Below the pieces are notes generated by a model. The model was given only the letters and a program-made list of their open reading frames with translations, was not told the origin of the DNA and made no database searches. DNA of 64,000 nucleotides from Reyranella sp. CPCC 100927 (GTDB taxonomy: Bacteria > Pseudomonadota > Alphaproteobacteria > Reyranellales > Reyranellaceae). Made by a program: the position numbers and the translations under genes. The DNA lies in the NCBI RefSeq assembly GCF_007859315.1, contig NZ_VOHA01000008.1, positions 273,934 through 337,933 of the forward strand. The letters are read 5' to 3'. Positions 29,058 through 37,140 of this stretch are shown here, piece after piece; position 1 is the first letter of the stretch; each line of letters starts with the position of its first letter.

Positions 29058-29804
29058 CTATCGGGCAACGAGCAACCAGCCGCCTTGCACCAAATAGACG
29101 GTCGCGATCGCGGTAATCAGGCGACCTGACCAGAGGCGAAACTGCCTGTCGCTCATCGCCTCGAGGATACGCCGGGACAACGTCGTGCCCAGCATCGATG
29201 CCGCGACCGCCACCGCGACCAGGATCGGATCGAGCCCGGCGGCGCCCGCCATCAAGCCGCCGAAATAGAGGAGCTTCAGCGCATGCCCCAGAACCTGCGC
29301 GACGGCTTTGGTGGCAACGACGCCGCGCCGATCGGTGCCCTTCGCCCCCAGAAAGAAGGTGTCCAGGAGCGGACCTGTCACACCGGTCAGCAGCATCAGC
29401 GACATGCAGATGACGCCATGGGCAAATCCGTGCGAGGCGCGGGCGGGATCGGGCTGCAGACCTGATGGCATCATCCGCGCCGCAAACGGCGTCAGACCAA
29501 GGCAGATCAAGGCCAGCGCTTTCTCCGGAACGAAGAAGACAGCCGACCACAGCATGACGGCGGCCAGGCATCCGAGCGCATAGAAGCCAAGAAGCCGCCA
29601 GACGACGTGCCGCCGCCACAGGATCGCTCGCCAACCGTTGGCAGACATCTGCGTGATGGCGTGCAACGCCATGGCGGCGGGAAGCGGCATCAGCGCCAAC
29701 AGTGCGCCGATCAGGATCAGTCCGCCGGCCATGCCAAAGATGCCGGAGAGAAAGGCCGTCGCCGTCATCAGAACGACCAGGCCTGAAATTACTAGGGCTG
29801 ACAT
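29058..29804 (-). CDS. TauE/SafE-family sulfite/organosulfonate exporter
   Basis: A 248-residue membrane protein with about eight hydrophobic helices arranged in two similar halves. The first half has SGIFGMAGGLILIGALL, the TauE/SafE family mark, and the second half LLTGVTGPLLDTFFLGAKGTDRRGVVATKAVAQVLGH. The family exports sulfite, sulfoacetate or related anions. It is divergent from a LysR regulator with an 88-nt gap containing a LysR-type inverted repeat, so it is very likely the regulator's target. The exact anion is unknown. Confidence 0.88.
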   Translation of the reverse strand: MSALVISGLVVLMTATAFLSGIFGMAGGLILIGALLALMPLPAAMALHAITQMSANGWRAILWRRHVVWRLLGFYALGCLAAVMLWSAVFFVPEKALALICLGLTPFAARMMPSGLQPDPARASHGFAHGVICMSLMLLTGVTGPLLDTFFLGAKGTDRRGVVATKAVAQVLGHALKLLYFGGLMAGAAGLDPILVAVAVAASMLGTTLSRRILEAMSDRQFRLWSGRLITAIATVYLVQGGWLLVAR

Positions 29805-29845
29805 CGCCGTCGACTACGGCTGAATAACAGTTGCTGCAAACAGAG

Positions 29846-29870
29846 AAACCTGGGAGTTAGCCTCAGGTTT
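29846..29870. promoter_or_regulatory. LysR-type box between tauE-like and lysR genes
   Basis: Perfect inverted repeat AAACCTG (29846-29852) and CAGGTTT (29864-29870) with an 11-nt centre. This matches the T-N11-A geometry of LysR-type recognition sites. It lies in the divergent gap, 23 nt from the LysR start and 41 nt from the exporter start, where it could serve both repression of the regulator gene and activation of the exporter. Confidence 0.7.
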
Positions 29871-29892
29871 TCTGGGTCTTTGGGAGTGCCGT

Positions 29893-30810
29893 ATGCCCGT
29901 GATGCGACGATCCCTTCCCTCTCTCAATGCGCTGCGGGCCTTCGAGGCCGCCGCCCGGCACGTGAGCTTCACCGCGGCCGCCGAGGAACTGCACGTCTCG
30001 CAGGCGGCCGTCAGTCGATTTGTGCGCCTGCTGGAGGAAAGCCTGGGCATCGCTTTGTTTCAACGTCGGCCGAACGGCCTGACCTTGACCGATGCCGGGC
30101 AGTTTCTGGCCACCGGCACCAGCCATGCGCTGGACCGTATCGAGGAACTGGTGCGCAATACGCAGGAGCGGGGACAGTCCAGTCAGGTCCTGACGGTGGG
30201 CGTCGGGCCGACACTGGCGACGCGTTGGCTGATCCCGCGGCTCGGGCGCTTCACCCTGGCCCATCCGAGCATCGAGATCCGGGTGGCGACGGGCGGCGCC
30301 GTCGCACCCTTCAACGAGGAGTGGACCTGCGCCATCAGGCTCGGGCAAGAGCCGTGGCCAGGCTTTACCGCCGAACGGCTCTTCACGGCCGATCTGGTGC
30401 TGGTCTGTGCGCCCCGCGTCGCCAGGCGTCTGCACAGCCCGTCAGACCTTGCCGGCGTTCCACTCCTGCGCGTGCGTCACGCCCTGACCGACTGGCCGCG
30501 ATGGTCGGCCGCGGCGGACCTGCAAGATCCGCTGCCGGCGCAACGACAGGGCGGACCCCTGTTCGATACCTACGGCCTGGCGCTCCAGGCGGCGGCCGAC
30601 GGCCTCGGCGCGGCGCTTGCCATGAAGGCCTATGTCGAGGCCGACATGGCGGTGGGCCGTCTGGTCGCGCCGTTCCCGATCACGGTTCCGAAAGGCGATG
30701 CCTGGTATCTCATTCACAGGCCCGGCAAGGCGGGCGACTCGAGCCTTCAGGCCTTCGGCTCCTGGTTGAAGGACGAGATTGCCGTCGCGGCGGCGCCCTC
30801 GGACCGATGA
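29893..30810 (+). CDS. LysR-family transcriptional regulator (GcvA-like)
   Basis: A 305-residue regulator. The N-terminal winged helix is LNALRAFEAAARHVSFTAAAEELHVSQAAVSRFVRLLEESLGIALFQR, typical of the GcvA/AmpR branch. The effector domain begins about residue 95 with LTVGVGPTLATRWLIPRLGRF, again as in GcvA. Such proteins act as tetramers and respond to a small co-inducer in the C-terminal domain. It is divergent from the TauE/SafE-type exporter. The start ATG at 29893 gives the usual N-terminus; the ligand is not predictable. Confidence 0.93.
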   Translation: MPVMRRSLPSLNALRAFEAAARHVSFTAAAEELHVSQAAVSRFVRLLEESLGIALFQRRPNGLTLTDAGQFLATGTSHALDRIEELVRNTQERGQSSQVLTVGVGPTLATRWLIPRLGRFTLAHPSIEIRVATGGAVAPFNEEWTCAIRLGQEPWPGFTAERLFTADLVLVCAPRVARRLHSPSDLAGVPLLRVRHALTDWPRWSAAADLQDPLPAQRQGGPLFDTYGLALQAAADGLGAALAMKAYVEADMAVGRLVAPFPITVPKGDAWYLIHRPGKAGDSSLQAFGSWLKDEIAVAAAPSDR

Positions 30811-30815
30811 ATATC

Positions 30816-30827
30816 GTGCATATGCAC
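30816..30827. promoter_or_regulatory. 12-bp perfect palindrome upstream of the thiolase gene
   Basis: GTGCATATGCAC, a perfect 12-bp palindrome 6 nt after the LysR stop and 89 nt before the thiolase start. Position and symmetry fit an operator for a dimeric repressor, but no cognate regulator is identified, and chance occurrence cannot be excluded for a single short site. Confidence 0.35.
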
Positions 30828-30916
30828 TATTCCACAGGACGAGGGCTGCGGCATCGACGGCACCGGTCGGCTGGCCTACATTTGTTGCAGCGCACACCTT
30901 CCTCCAGGAGGCATTC

Positions 30917-32083
30917 ATGACCGCATGTATCGTCGGCTGGTCCCATTCTAAATTCGGCAAACTGGACGGCGAGACCAGCGAGTCGCTGGTCGTGAAGGTG
31001 GCGTCCGAGGCCATCGCCCATGCCGGCATCGAGCCGCGCGATGTCGACGTCATCTACGTCGGCAACATGAACGGCGGCTTCGTGAAGCAGGAGTTCCACT
31101 CCTCGCTACCCCTGCAGGCGCATCCCGACCTGCGCTTCAAGCCCTCGACCCGCGTCGAGAACGCCTGCGCCACCGGGTCGGCCGCCATCCACATGGGCCT
31201 GAACAGCCTGGCCGCCAAGAAAGCGCGTTTCGTGCTGGTGGTCGGCGTCGAGAAGATGACCGAGCTCAACAGCGCCCAGGCCGGCGACGTGCTGATCAAG
31301 GCGTCCTACGTTGCCGAGGAAGCCGAGATCGAAGCGGGTTTCGCTGGCATCTTCGGCAAGATCACGGCGGCCTACTTCCAGCGCTATGGCGACAAGTCCG
31401 ACGCGTTGGCGCGCATCGCGGTCAAGGCGCACAAGAACGGCGCCAAGAATCCCTACGCCCATTTCCAGAAGGAATTCGAGTACGGCTTTTGCCGCAACCC
31501 GTCCGACAAGAATCCGTTCGTGGCCGGCCCGCTGAAGCGCACCGACTGCTCGCCGGTCACCGACGGCGCCGCCGCCGTGATCCTGGCCGACACCGACACG
31601 GCATTGGGCATGAAACAGGCGATCGCCTTTCGCGCCGCCGAACACGTCAACGACTTCCTGCCGATGTCCAAGCGCGACATCATCCAGTTCGACGGCCCGA
31701 CCTTGGCCTGGAAGCGCGCACTGGAGCAGGCGCGGCTGGATCTGCTCGACCTCAGCTTCGTGGAAACCCACGACTGCTTCACCTCGGCCGAGCTGATCGA
31801 ATATGAAGCCATGGGCCTGGCGCCACGCGGCCAGGGCGAGCGCGCCATCCTCGACGGCTGGGTCGAGCGCGACGGCAAGCTGCCGGTCAACGTCTCGGGG
31901 GGCCTGAAGGCCAAGGGCCATCCCGTCGGCGCCACCGGTGTCTCGATGCACGTGATGGGCTGTCTGCAGCTTTCGGGCACCGCCGGCACCATGCAGCTGG
32001 CGTGGCCGAAACTGGCCGGCATCTTCAACATGGGCGGCGCCGCCGTCGCCAACTACGTCAGCATCCTCGAACCGGTGAAGTAA
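30917..32083 (+). CDS. Thiolase family protein (SCPx / acetyl-CoA acetyltransferase-like)
   Basis: A 388-residue thiolase-fold enzyme. The acyl-accepting Cys84 lies in VENACATGSAAIHMG. The usual NExFA loop is replaced by ETHDCFTSAELIEYE, the signature of SCPx and lipid-transfer-type thiolases, and GHPVGATGVSMHVMG carries the conserved His. Such enzymes cleave or condense 3-ketoacyl-CoAs, often of sterol or branched side chains. The ATG at 30917 has CCAGGAGG just upstream. No partner DUF35/OB-fold gene, which often accompanies these thiolases, is next to it. It is the last native gene before the AT-richer island. Confidence 0.9.
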   Translation: MTACIVGWSHSKFGKLDGETSESLVVKVASEAIAHAGIEPRDVDVIYVGNMNGGFVKQEFHSSLPLQAHPDLRFKPSTRVENACATGSAAIHMGLNSLAAKKARFVLVVGVEKMTELNSAQAGDVLIKASYVAEEAEIEAGFAGIFGKITAAYFQRYGDKSDALARIAVKAHKNGAKNPYAHFQKEFEYGFCRNPSDKNPFVAGPLKRTDCSPVTDGAAAVILADTDTALGMKQAIAFRAAEHVNDFLPMSKRDIIQFDGPTLAWKRALEQARLDLLDLSFVETHDCFTSAELIEYEAMGLAPRGQGERAILDGWVERDGKLPVNVSGGLKAKGHPVGATGVSMHVMGCLQLSGTAGTMQLAWPKLAGIFNMGGAAVANYVSILEPVK

Positions 32084-32145
32084 CGGTCTCGCTGTCGTTG
32101 AGCCGAAAAGGCCTTTTCGTGACAAGTAGTCGCTAGCTCGATGAA

Positions 32146-32182
32146 ACTGGGGTGAGGCGCCCAAATGACACCTCACCCCAGT
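32146..32182. terminator. Hairpin between the thiolase gene and the ParB-like gene
   Basis: Perfect 12-bp arms ACTGGGGTGAGG (32146-32157) and CCTCACCCCAGT (32171-32182) with a 13-nt loop, ending 3 nt before the stop codon of the convergent ParB-like gene. No T-run follows on either strand, but size and position suggest a bidirectional transcription end. A second, 16-bp palindrome CGAAAAGGCCTTTTCG sits at 32104-32119, closer to the thiolase stop. Confidence 0.6.
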
Positions 32183-32185
32183 GAG

Positions 32186-33034
32186 CTACGCGGCTCTCAT
32201 TTCAGAATTTTGATCCAGTTTTTCCGTCAAAAATTTTCGGATGATGTTGATCATCATTTTCTTGGCCGTGCCGGGAAAAATCTGATCTCTTCCAGCAGCT
32301 ATTTCGTCCCACGCTTCTGCGAACTTGAAGTCATCCATACTCCGCAGCAGTGCTTCCCCGGAATCTCTCCATGTTGGAGCTTCGTGAAGAACTTCGCATA
32401 ATGCTTCAATGATCGTCGATCTTGCGAATCCAGCATTACCATCGGCCGTTTGAGTAATGCACTGAAGTGCCGTGATCAGCGTGTCACGCCCGTACTTGAT
32501 CAAACACCGAGAAAGAGCACCAACCGCCTGGGTTTGGCCGGGCTTTAGTTGTGATTGAACTAGGTTGTGGCGAATGACCTCAATTCCAGCGATCGCACAA
32601 ACCTCAGATAACTGTACTGCTTGGAGATCCCCAGCTGCAACTTTTGCATGATAAAGCTGCTGAGCAGTCGTCTTTGTGACGTTTCCATTCACAGCTGCAT
32701 ACGCCGCAGCTTGTTTTGAACGATCCGCCTGGACTACCTGACAAGGCACTTGCTCGAGCCCCCGTAACATCGCGGCCGTGGTTCTGTGCTGGCCATCAAC
32801 AATAGCGAACTGTCCGCCCTCCAAGGGAGCGACGATGACAGGAGCAAACTTCGACCAATCAAAATTTTCGGCAATTTGATTGATATTCTCAGCGCCGCGC
32901 TTGCTAATTTGGCGTTGATACGTCGTATCAACAACGAGTCTGTTTATCTCGATCCAGTCTAGGAATGGAGCAGGGCCCGGCGAGAAGTCGGATTGAGGGT
33001 TAGCAAAGCGCTTCGTAGTGAGCGAGGTGTACAT
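32186..33034 (-). CDS. ParB N-terminal-domain protein, probably of phage or plasmid origin
   Basis: A 282-residue protein. Residues 24-125 form a ParB/sulfiredoxin-like nucleotide-binding domain: WIEINRLVVDTTYQR, then QIAENFDWSKFAPVIVAPLEGGQFAIVDGQHRTTAAMLRG, where DGQHRTTA is the ParB-type phosphate-binding motif. The remainder is helical with no recognised DNA-binding domain; KPGQTQAVGALSRCLIKYG recalls proteins found in rhizobial prophages. There is no ParA partner, so it is unlikely to be the chromosomal partition protein. A strong SD (AAAGGAGG) precedes the ATG at 33034, and an inverted repeat GTGCAG-N4-CTGCAC lies just upstream (33053-33068). Codon use marks it as acquired. Confidence 0.8.
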   Translation of the reverse strand: MYTSLTTKRFANPQSDFSPGPAPFLDWIEINRLVVDTTYQRQISKRGAENINQIAENFDWSKFAPVIVAPLEGGQFAIVDGQHRTTAAMLRGLEQVPCQVVQADRSKQAAAYAAVNGNVTKTTAQQLYHAKVAAGDLQAVQLSEVCAIAGIEVIRHNLVQSQLKPGQTQAVGALSRCLIKYGRDTLITALQCITQTADGNAGFARSTIIEALCEVLHEAPTWRDSGEALLRSMDDFKFAEAWDEIAAGRDQIFPGTAKKMMINIIRKFLTEKLDQNSEMRAA

Positions 33035-33171
33035 AGTTTTCCTCCTTTAGGCGTGCAGTAATCTGCACAACCACCAAGGAAGGCTCGCAGTGTGACAGTT
33101 CCGTTGGGCATAGCCTACACAAGGGTGTCGGCTCTTCATCGAAGGTGGAATAACACCAGTTAGTTGACGGC

Positions 33172-33774
33172 CTACTGCGCTCGCAGGTCGTAGCGCATGA
33201 TCGGGCGCGCCGGGATATGGCGCGCCACGACCTTGAAACCGGCACGGGCGAACGTCGAGGCGTAGCCGGTGCCCGACGCACTGGGCGACTTGTCGGCATC
33301 GAACGGGTAGGCCTCCAGCGCCGCCGCCCTGGCGCGCCGTGCTGCCTTCAGTGCCGCCGCGATCAATGCCGTCGTGACACCGCGTCGACGATAGCCGATG
33401 CGGATGTAGAAACAGGACAGCGACCACACCGGCACGTCGTCGACGCGCCGGAGCCGCCATTCGCGGTCAAGCCAGGGCAGGGCATCGCGCGGCGTCAGCT
33501 GGCACCAGCCCACGACCACATCACCCGCGAACGCCAACAGGCCCGGCGGCGGTCCTGTCCTGACGACATCGCGGAATGCCGCCTTGTTTCTGTCGCGCGG
33601 CGTTCGGCGGTAGGCGCTGCCGATGCGCCAGTACATGCACCAGCATCCGTTGCAGGCACCTTTCTCGCCGAACAGATCCTCCAGCGCCGGCCACAGGTCG
33701 GGCGTGAGCGGGCGGACCGTGATTTTCGTGGTACTTTTACGAGCGCCGATGGACGGCCGCGACGGTGAACGCAT
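33172..33774 (-). CDS. GNAT family N-acetyltransferase
   Basis: A protein of about 200 residues. The acetyltransferase core is ITVRPLTPDLWPALEDLFGEKGACNGCWCMYWR, then GLLAFAGDVVVGWCQLTPRD, the acetyl-CoA loop IRIGYRRRGVTTALIAAAL, and an end segment GTGYASTFARAGFKVVAR. A Cys-rich segment (CNGCWCMYW) near residue 45 is typical of one uncharacterised GNAT group. The start is unclear: the chosen Met at 33774 overlaps the divergent serine-hydrolase start by 2 nt, and a Met at 33780 is equally possible. Substrate unknown. Confidence 0.82.
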   Translation of the reverse strand: MRSPSRPSIGARKSTTKITVRPLTPDLWPALEDLFGEKGACNGCWCMYWRIGSAYRRTPRDRNKAAFRDVVRTGPPPGLLAFAGDVVVGWCQLTPRDALPWLDREWRLRRVDDVPVWSLSCFYIRIGYRRRGVTTALIAAALKAARRARAAALEAYPFDADKSPSASGTGYASTFARAGFKVVARHIPARPIMRYDLRAQ

Positions 33775-34990
33775 GCGCATCTTGGCCACGCTTGTCCTGC
33801 TGATCGCAACCGGGCTCATAACCCCCTCACGCGCTGCACCGGACGAGGAAGGATACGGCAAATCGCAAGGCTATTCTCCCGGGACGACCACCACCTGGTG
33901 GCGTCAGCCTCATCTCGTCGGTGCCTTGAGCCGAATGGACACGCTGTTCGACTTTCATCGCGTTGCCCCGGCATCGACGCCACGGCCCCTCGGTCGAGCA
34001 ACCCAAGCGCCCGACATCCGCTACAGCTTCAACAACGAGCAGCGTGACCTGCAACGCTACCTCGGTACGAATCCGACGACCGGCCTGCTGATCCTCAAGG
34101 ACGACCGGATCGTGTTCGAAGCCTACCAGTACGACCGAACCGAACGCGACCGCCTGACGTCGTTCTCGATGGCCAAGACGATCACATCAATGCTGATGGG
34201 CATTGCCGTGCGCGACGGCGCGATCCGCTCGATCGACGATCGTGCCGAAACCTACGTGCCCGGGCTCAAGGGCACCGCCTATGGCGAGACGCCGATCCGG
34301 CACCTGCTCACGATGTCCTCGGGCGTTGCCTTTAGCGAAGACTATAGCGGGCAGGACGACATCACGCGCCTATGGGTCGCCACGCTGATGAAGTCCGGTC
34401 CCGGCGGCCCCGGCGCTGTCAGCCAGTTCAACACCCGGGCCCGGCCGCCCGGCGAGAAATTCTATTACGCCTCGGCCGAGACGCAGGTGCTGGGGCTGGT
34501 GCTGCGCGCCGCCACGCGCACACCGGTCGCCGATTATCTCGCCGCCAAGCTCTGGCAGCCGATGGGCGCCGAGGCCGAGGCGACCTGGAACATCGACGCA
34601 TCGGGCCAGGAGGCGACCTATTGCTGCTTCAACGCGCGGCTGCGCGACTACGGCCGGCTGGGGTTGCTGCTGGCGCACGATGGCCTGCGCGATGGCCGGG
34701 AGATCATTCCACGCGACTGGTTGCTGGCGGCCACCACCGTCAACGACAGTGCGCCCCACCTCAAGCCGGGCACGGCGACGCGGTTCTATGGCTACGGCTA
34801 CCAGACCTGGCTGCTGCCCGATGCCGACCGCCAGTTCGCACTGCTGGGCGTGCGCGGCCAGACCATCTTCGTGCACCCCCGGTCCAAGCTGGTGCTGGTG
34901 CACACGGCGGTGCGGCGCCAATCGCGTGATCCCGGCGGCGCCGAAACCGTGGCGTTGTGGCGGGCGCTGGTGCAGACACTGGGAAACTGA
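33773..34990 (+). CDS. Exported serine hydrolase, class C beta-lactamase family
   Basis: A 405-residue protein with a signal peptide (ILATLVLLIATGLITPSRAA, to about residue 22). The penicillin-binding-like catalytic motif SxxK is Ser132-Met-Ala-Lys135 in TSFSMAKTIT. The second motif Tyr lies in the GEKFYYASAE segment, and the third-region signature appears near the end as a GVRGQ stretch rather than KTG. It is thus an esterase/peptidase-like member rather than an evident beta-lactamase. The ATG at 33773 begins the signal peptide; the longer open frame upstream is antisense to the GNAT gene. It ends directly against the convergent dioxygenase gene. Confidence 0.87.
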   Translation: MRILATLVLLIATGLITPSRAAPDEEGYGKSQGYSPGTTTTWWRQPHLVGALSRMDTLFDFHRVAPASTPRPLGRATQAPDIRYSFNNEQRDLQRYLGTNPTTGLLILKDDRIVFEAYQYDRTERDRLTSFSMAKTITSMLMGIAVRDGAIRSIDDRAETYVPGLKGTAYGETPIRHLLTMSSGVAFSEDYSGQDDITRLWVATLMKSGPGGPGAVSQFNTRARPPGEKFYYASAETQVLGLVLRAATRTPVADYLAAKLWQPMGAEAEATWNIDASGQEATYCCFNARLRDYGRLGLLLAHDGLRDGREIIPRDWLLAATTVNDSAPHLKPGTATRFYGYGYQTWLLPDADRQFALLGVRGQTIFVHPRSKLVLVHTAVRRQSRDPGGAETVALWRALVQTLGN

Positions 34991-35821
34991 CTACGCCCGA
35001 TAGAACGGCCGATCACCGCACACCGTCACGCGGTGACCATAGCGGCGGTGCGGATAGTAATCGAACAGCGCATGGTGCTGAGCGCAGCGATTGTCCCAGA
35101 AGGCGATGGACTTCGCCCGCCAGTGGAAACGGCAATGGAACTCCGGCGTCTCGACATGCCGATACAGATACTCCAGCAGGGCAGCGCTTTCCGGTCGCGG
35201 CAGGCCGACGATGCGGGTCGTGAAACCGCGGTTGACGAACAGCGCCTTGCGGCCGGTGACTGGATGCGTGCGGATCACCGGATGCTCGTTGCGCGGCAGC
35301 ACCTTGTCGGTGCGGTCGCCATAGGCACCGCCGAACACATGGAAGCTGTCGTGGATCGCCGTCAGTCCTTCGAGGTGCGCTTTCATGCGATCCGATAGCG
35401 AGTCGTAGGCGGCGTACATGTTGGAGAACAGGGTGTCGCCGCCGCCGGTCGGCGGCACTTCCGTCAGGTAAAGGATGCTGCCCATCGGCGGCTCGGCCTC
35501 GAACGACACGTCCGAGTGCCACTCCTCGCCGGCCACGCGCTTTGATTTCTCGTCGGCCGCGATCACCAGGATCTCGGGATGGCCTTCGACCGTGCGACCC
35601 GACGCGGGATGGACGTGGAGCTTGCCGAATCGACGGCCGAAATCCTTGTGCTGATCCGGCGTGATCTCCTGGTCGCGGAAGAAGATCACCAGGTTCTCCG
35701 CCAGCGCGTCGTGGATCTCCTGGAACTGCTGATTGCCCAACGGCCGCGACAGATCGACCCCGCCGATCTCGGCGCCGATGACCGGGTTGAGCTTGCGTAC
35801 CTCTATCGTCTGGTAGGCCAT
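34991..35821 (-). CDS. TauD/TfdA-family 2-oxoglutarate dioxygenase
   Basis: A 276-residue Fe(II)/2-oxoglutarate-dependent dioxygenase. The iron ligands are His102 and Asp104 in EEWHSDVSFE and a distal His at 249 in WDNRCAQHHA; the Arg that binds 2-oxoglutarate lies in the following YPHRRYGHRV. Members desulfonate taurine or cleave aryloxyalkanoates and alkyl sulfates. Start at 35821. It is divergent from an IclR regulator, and the gap contains a perfect 9+1+9 palindrome, so the regulator probably controls it. The sulfur or ether substrate cannot be assigned. Confidence 0.9.
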   Translation of the reverse strand: MAYQTIEVRKLNPVIGAEIGGVDLSRPLGNQQFQEIHDALAENLVIFFRDQEITPDQHKDFGRRFGKLHVHPASGRTVEGHPEILVIAADEKSKRVAGEEWHSDVSFEAEPPMGSILYLTEVPPTGGGDTLFSNMYAAYDSLSDRMKAHLEGLTAIHDSFHVFGGAYGDRTDKVLPRNEHPVIRTHPVTGRKALFVNRGFTTRIVGLPRPESAALLEYLYRHVETPEFHCRFHWRAKSIAFWDNRCAQHHALFDYYPHRRYGHRVTVCGDRPFYRA

Positions 35822-35896
35822 GTGCGTTCCTCCCGCATCCGTTTGTCGCCCGTACTGTCGCACCGGCAAGGGTGACAGCGGAGGGGATTCTTGCCA

Positions 35897-35915
35897 GATT
35901 CCGTGACACGGAATC
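35897..35915. promoter_or_regulatory. Perfect 19-bp palindrome, probable IclR operator
   Basis: Arms GATTCCGTG (35897-35905) and CACGGAATC (35907-35915) around a single A. It ends 10 nt before the IclR start codon and lies 76 nt upstream of the divergent dioxygenase start. Inverted repeats with TTCCG/CGGAA half-sites are common for IclR-family regulators. Overlap with the regulator's own leader suggests autoregulation. Confidence 0.72.
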
Positions 35916-35925
35916 CGGAGGCGAG

Positions 35926-36834
35926 ATGCGCCCTACCCGCGACGACGACGCGATCGGACCCGTCACGCGCGCCCTGACGGTGCTCGAGGCGTTGAACCGA
36001 CGCCCCTGCACGTCGTTGCAGGTTCTCAACAACGAGACCGGCCTGCCGAAGGCGACACTGGTGCGCCTGCTCAACGCCCTGCGCGCCGCCGGCTACGCCG
36101 AGCAGATATCGTCGTCGCTGGGCTATCGCGTCACGGCGCGGGTCGCCGAACTCGCGGCCGGGTTTCGCTTTCGCGATCGCGTCGTTGATGCGGCCATGCT
36201 GCCCATGCAACGATTCACGCGCCAGCACCGTTGGCCGCTCTATCTCGCGACCCTCGAAGGCGGCACCATCCAGGTTCGCTACAGCACGATCGCCGACAGT
36301 CCCTTGTCGACCGAGCCGGCGGCGTTCAACAGATCGTTCCCCATCCTCCCCAGCGCCATGGGCCGCGTCTACCTCGCCTTCTGCCCCGACGTGGAACGAT
36401 CGATGATCCTGCGCGCGCTCGCCACATCGCGCCGCGCCGAGAACCGGCCGGCCCGCGATCGCAAGCGGCTGCTGGTGGCCCTGCGCGACATCCGCCAGCA
36501 GGGCTACGCCATCACGCCGCCCAACCGCAGCCGGTATCTCGGGCTTGCCGTACCGGTCATGCGTGACGACGACGTCCTGGCCTGCCTGTCGCTGCGCTTC
36601 CTGCGCCGGGCACTCTCCCTGCCGGAGGCGGTGGATCGCTATCTGGGCGACCTCCGCCGCACGGCGCTTGGCATCGGCCAGGCGATCGACGCGCCGCCGC
36701 CCCTCACCCGAACGGCGGCAGTTCGGGATGGCGCGGCAGGCCGTCCGCGAACTGCATCCACGGCAGGCGCCGCGACTCCCAGTAATGCAGTGCCGGCGGC
36801 ATCGTCTCGGGTTGATCGAGACTCCCGATGGTGA
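35926..36834 (+). CDS. IclR-family transcriptional regulator with unusual C-terminal tail
   Basis: A 302-residue regulator. The winged helix is ALTVLEALNRRPCTSLQVLNNETGLPKATLVRLLNALRAAGY, and the ligand domain runs to about residue 255 (FPILPSAMGRVYLAF, QQGYAITPPNRSRYLGLAVPV). The last 45 residues are Ala/Arg/Thr rich, without structure signals. They are encoded by DNA antisense to the GFA gene, overlapping it by 131 nt. Normal IclR proteins are 250-270 residues, so the tail probably arose by loss of a stop. Start ATG 35926 has GGAGG upstream. Target: most likely the divergent dioxygenase gene. Confidence 0.88.
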   Translation: MRPTRDDDAIGPVTRALTVLEALNRRPCTSLQVLNNETGLPKATLVRLLNALRAAGYAEQISSSLGYRVTARVAELAAGFRFRDRVVDAAMLPMQRFTRQHRWPLYLATLEGGTIQVRYSTIADSPLSTEPAAFNRSFPILPSAMGRVYLAFCPDVERSMILRALATSRRAENRPARDRKRLLVALRDIRQQGYAITPPNRSRYLGLAVPVMRDDDVLACLSLRFLRRALSLPEAVDRYLGDLRRTALGIGQAIDAPPPLTRTAAVRDGAAGRPRTASTAGAATPSNAVPAASSRVDRDSRW

Positions 36835-37114
36835 TGTCGATCAGGCCGGGGATGAAGGAAGCCGTGAAGCAGATCTGGGTGCCGCAGACCGGGCAGAAAC
36901 CACGCTTGGCGTCCGGTGACGACGCGTAGTGCGCCAGCCGATCGGTCATGAAGCTGACCTGCCCCTCCTGGAACATCGCCCAGGCGACGGTCGGCGCCGC
37001 GTGCGCGCGGCGACACATCGAACAATGGCACAAGGCGGCCATCATCGGCTCGCCGGTGATCCGGTACCGGACGGCACCGCACTGGCAACCGCCCTCGCGT
37101 TGCTGGTCAGCCAT
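36704..37114 (-). CDS. GFA-family zinc protein
   Basis: A 136-residue protein of the GFA/CENP-V-like zinc family. The cysteine pattern is complete: GGCQCGAVRY, LCHCSMCRRAHAAP and GFCPVCGTQICF. The family was named after a proposed glutathione-dependent formaldehyde-activating enzyme, but the members' reactions are largely unproven. It is divergent from a TetR regulator whose gap contains an inverted repeat. Its 3' end overlaps the IclR gene tail by 131 nt on the other strand. Confidence 0.88.
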   Translation of the reverse strand: MADQQREGGCQCGAVRYRITGEPMMAALCHCSMCRRAHAAPTVAWAMFQEGQVSFMTDRLAHYASSPDAKRGFCPVCGTQICFTASFIPGLIDITIGSLDQPETMPPALHYWESRRLPWMQFADGLPRHPELPPFG

Positions 37115-37140
37115 GACTGCCTCCTGTAGGATACCGCATA

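Larger units (their letters stand above)
32104..33171. other. AT-richer insert between thiolase and GNAT genes
   Basis: The stretch holding the ParB-fold gene and its flanks is visibly richer in A and T than the surrounding DNA, with runs such as AAAAATTTT and non-GC-ending codons throughout the gene. Both neighbours have the high-GC codon use of the rest of the window. No integrase, tRNA or clear direct repeats flank it, so the mode of entry is not visible; a remnant of a prophage or plasmid is the simplest reading. Confidence 0.6.

Noticed and set aside
32186..33034. Chromosomal partition protein ParB
   Set aside because: No ParA gene, no parS-like sites seen, no central HTH domain, and foreign base composition.
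33773..34990. Antibiotic-resistance beta-lactamase
   Set aside because: Only the SxxK motif is shared; no canonical KTG is seen, and the long relative length and context fit a general esterase/peptidase of the family.
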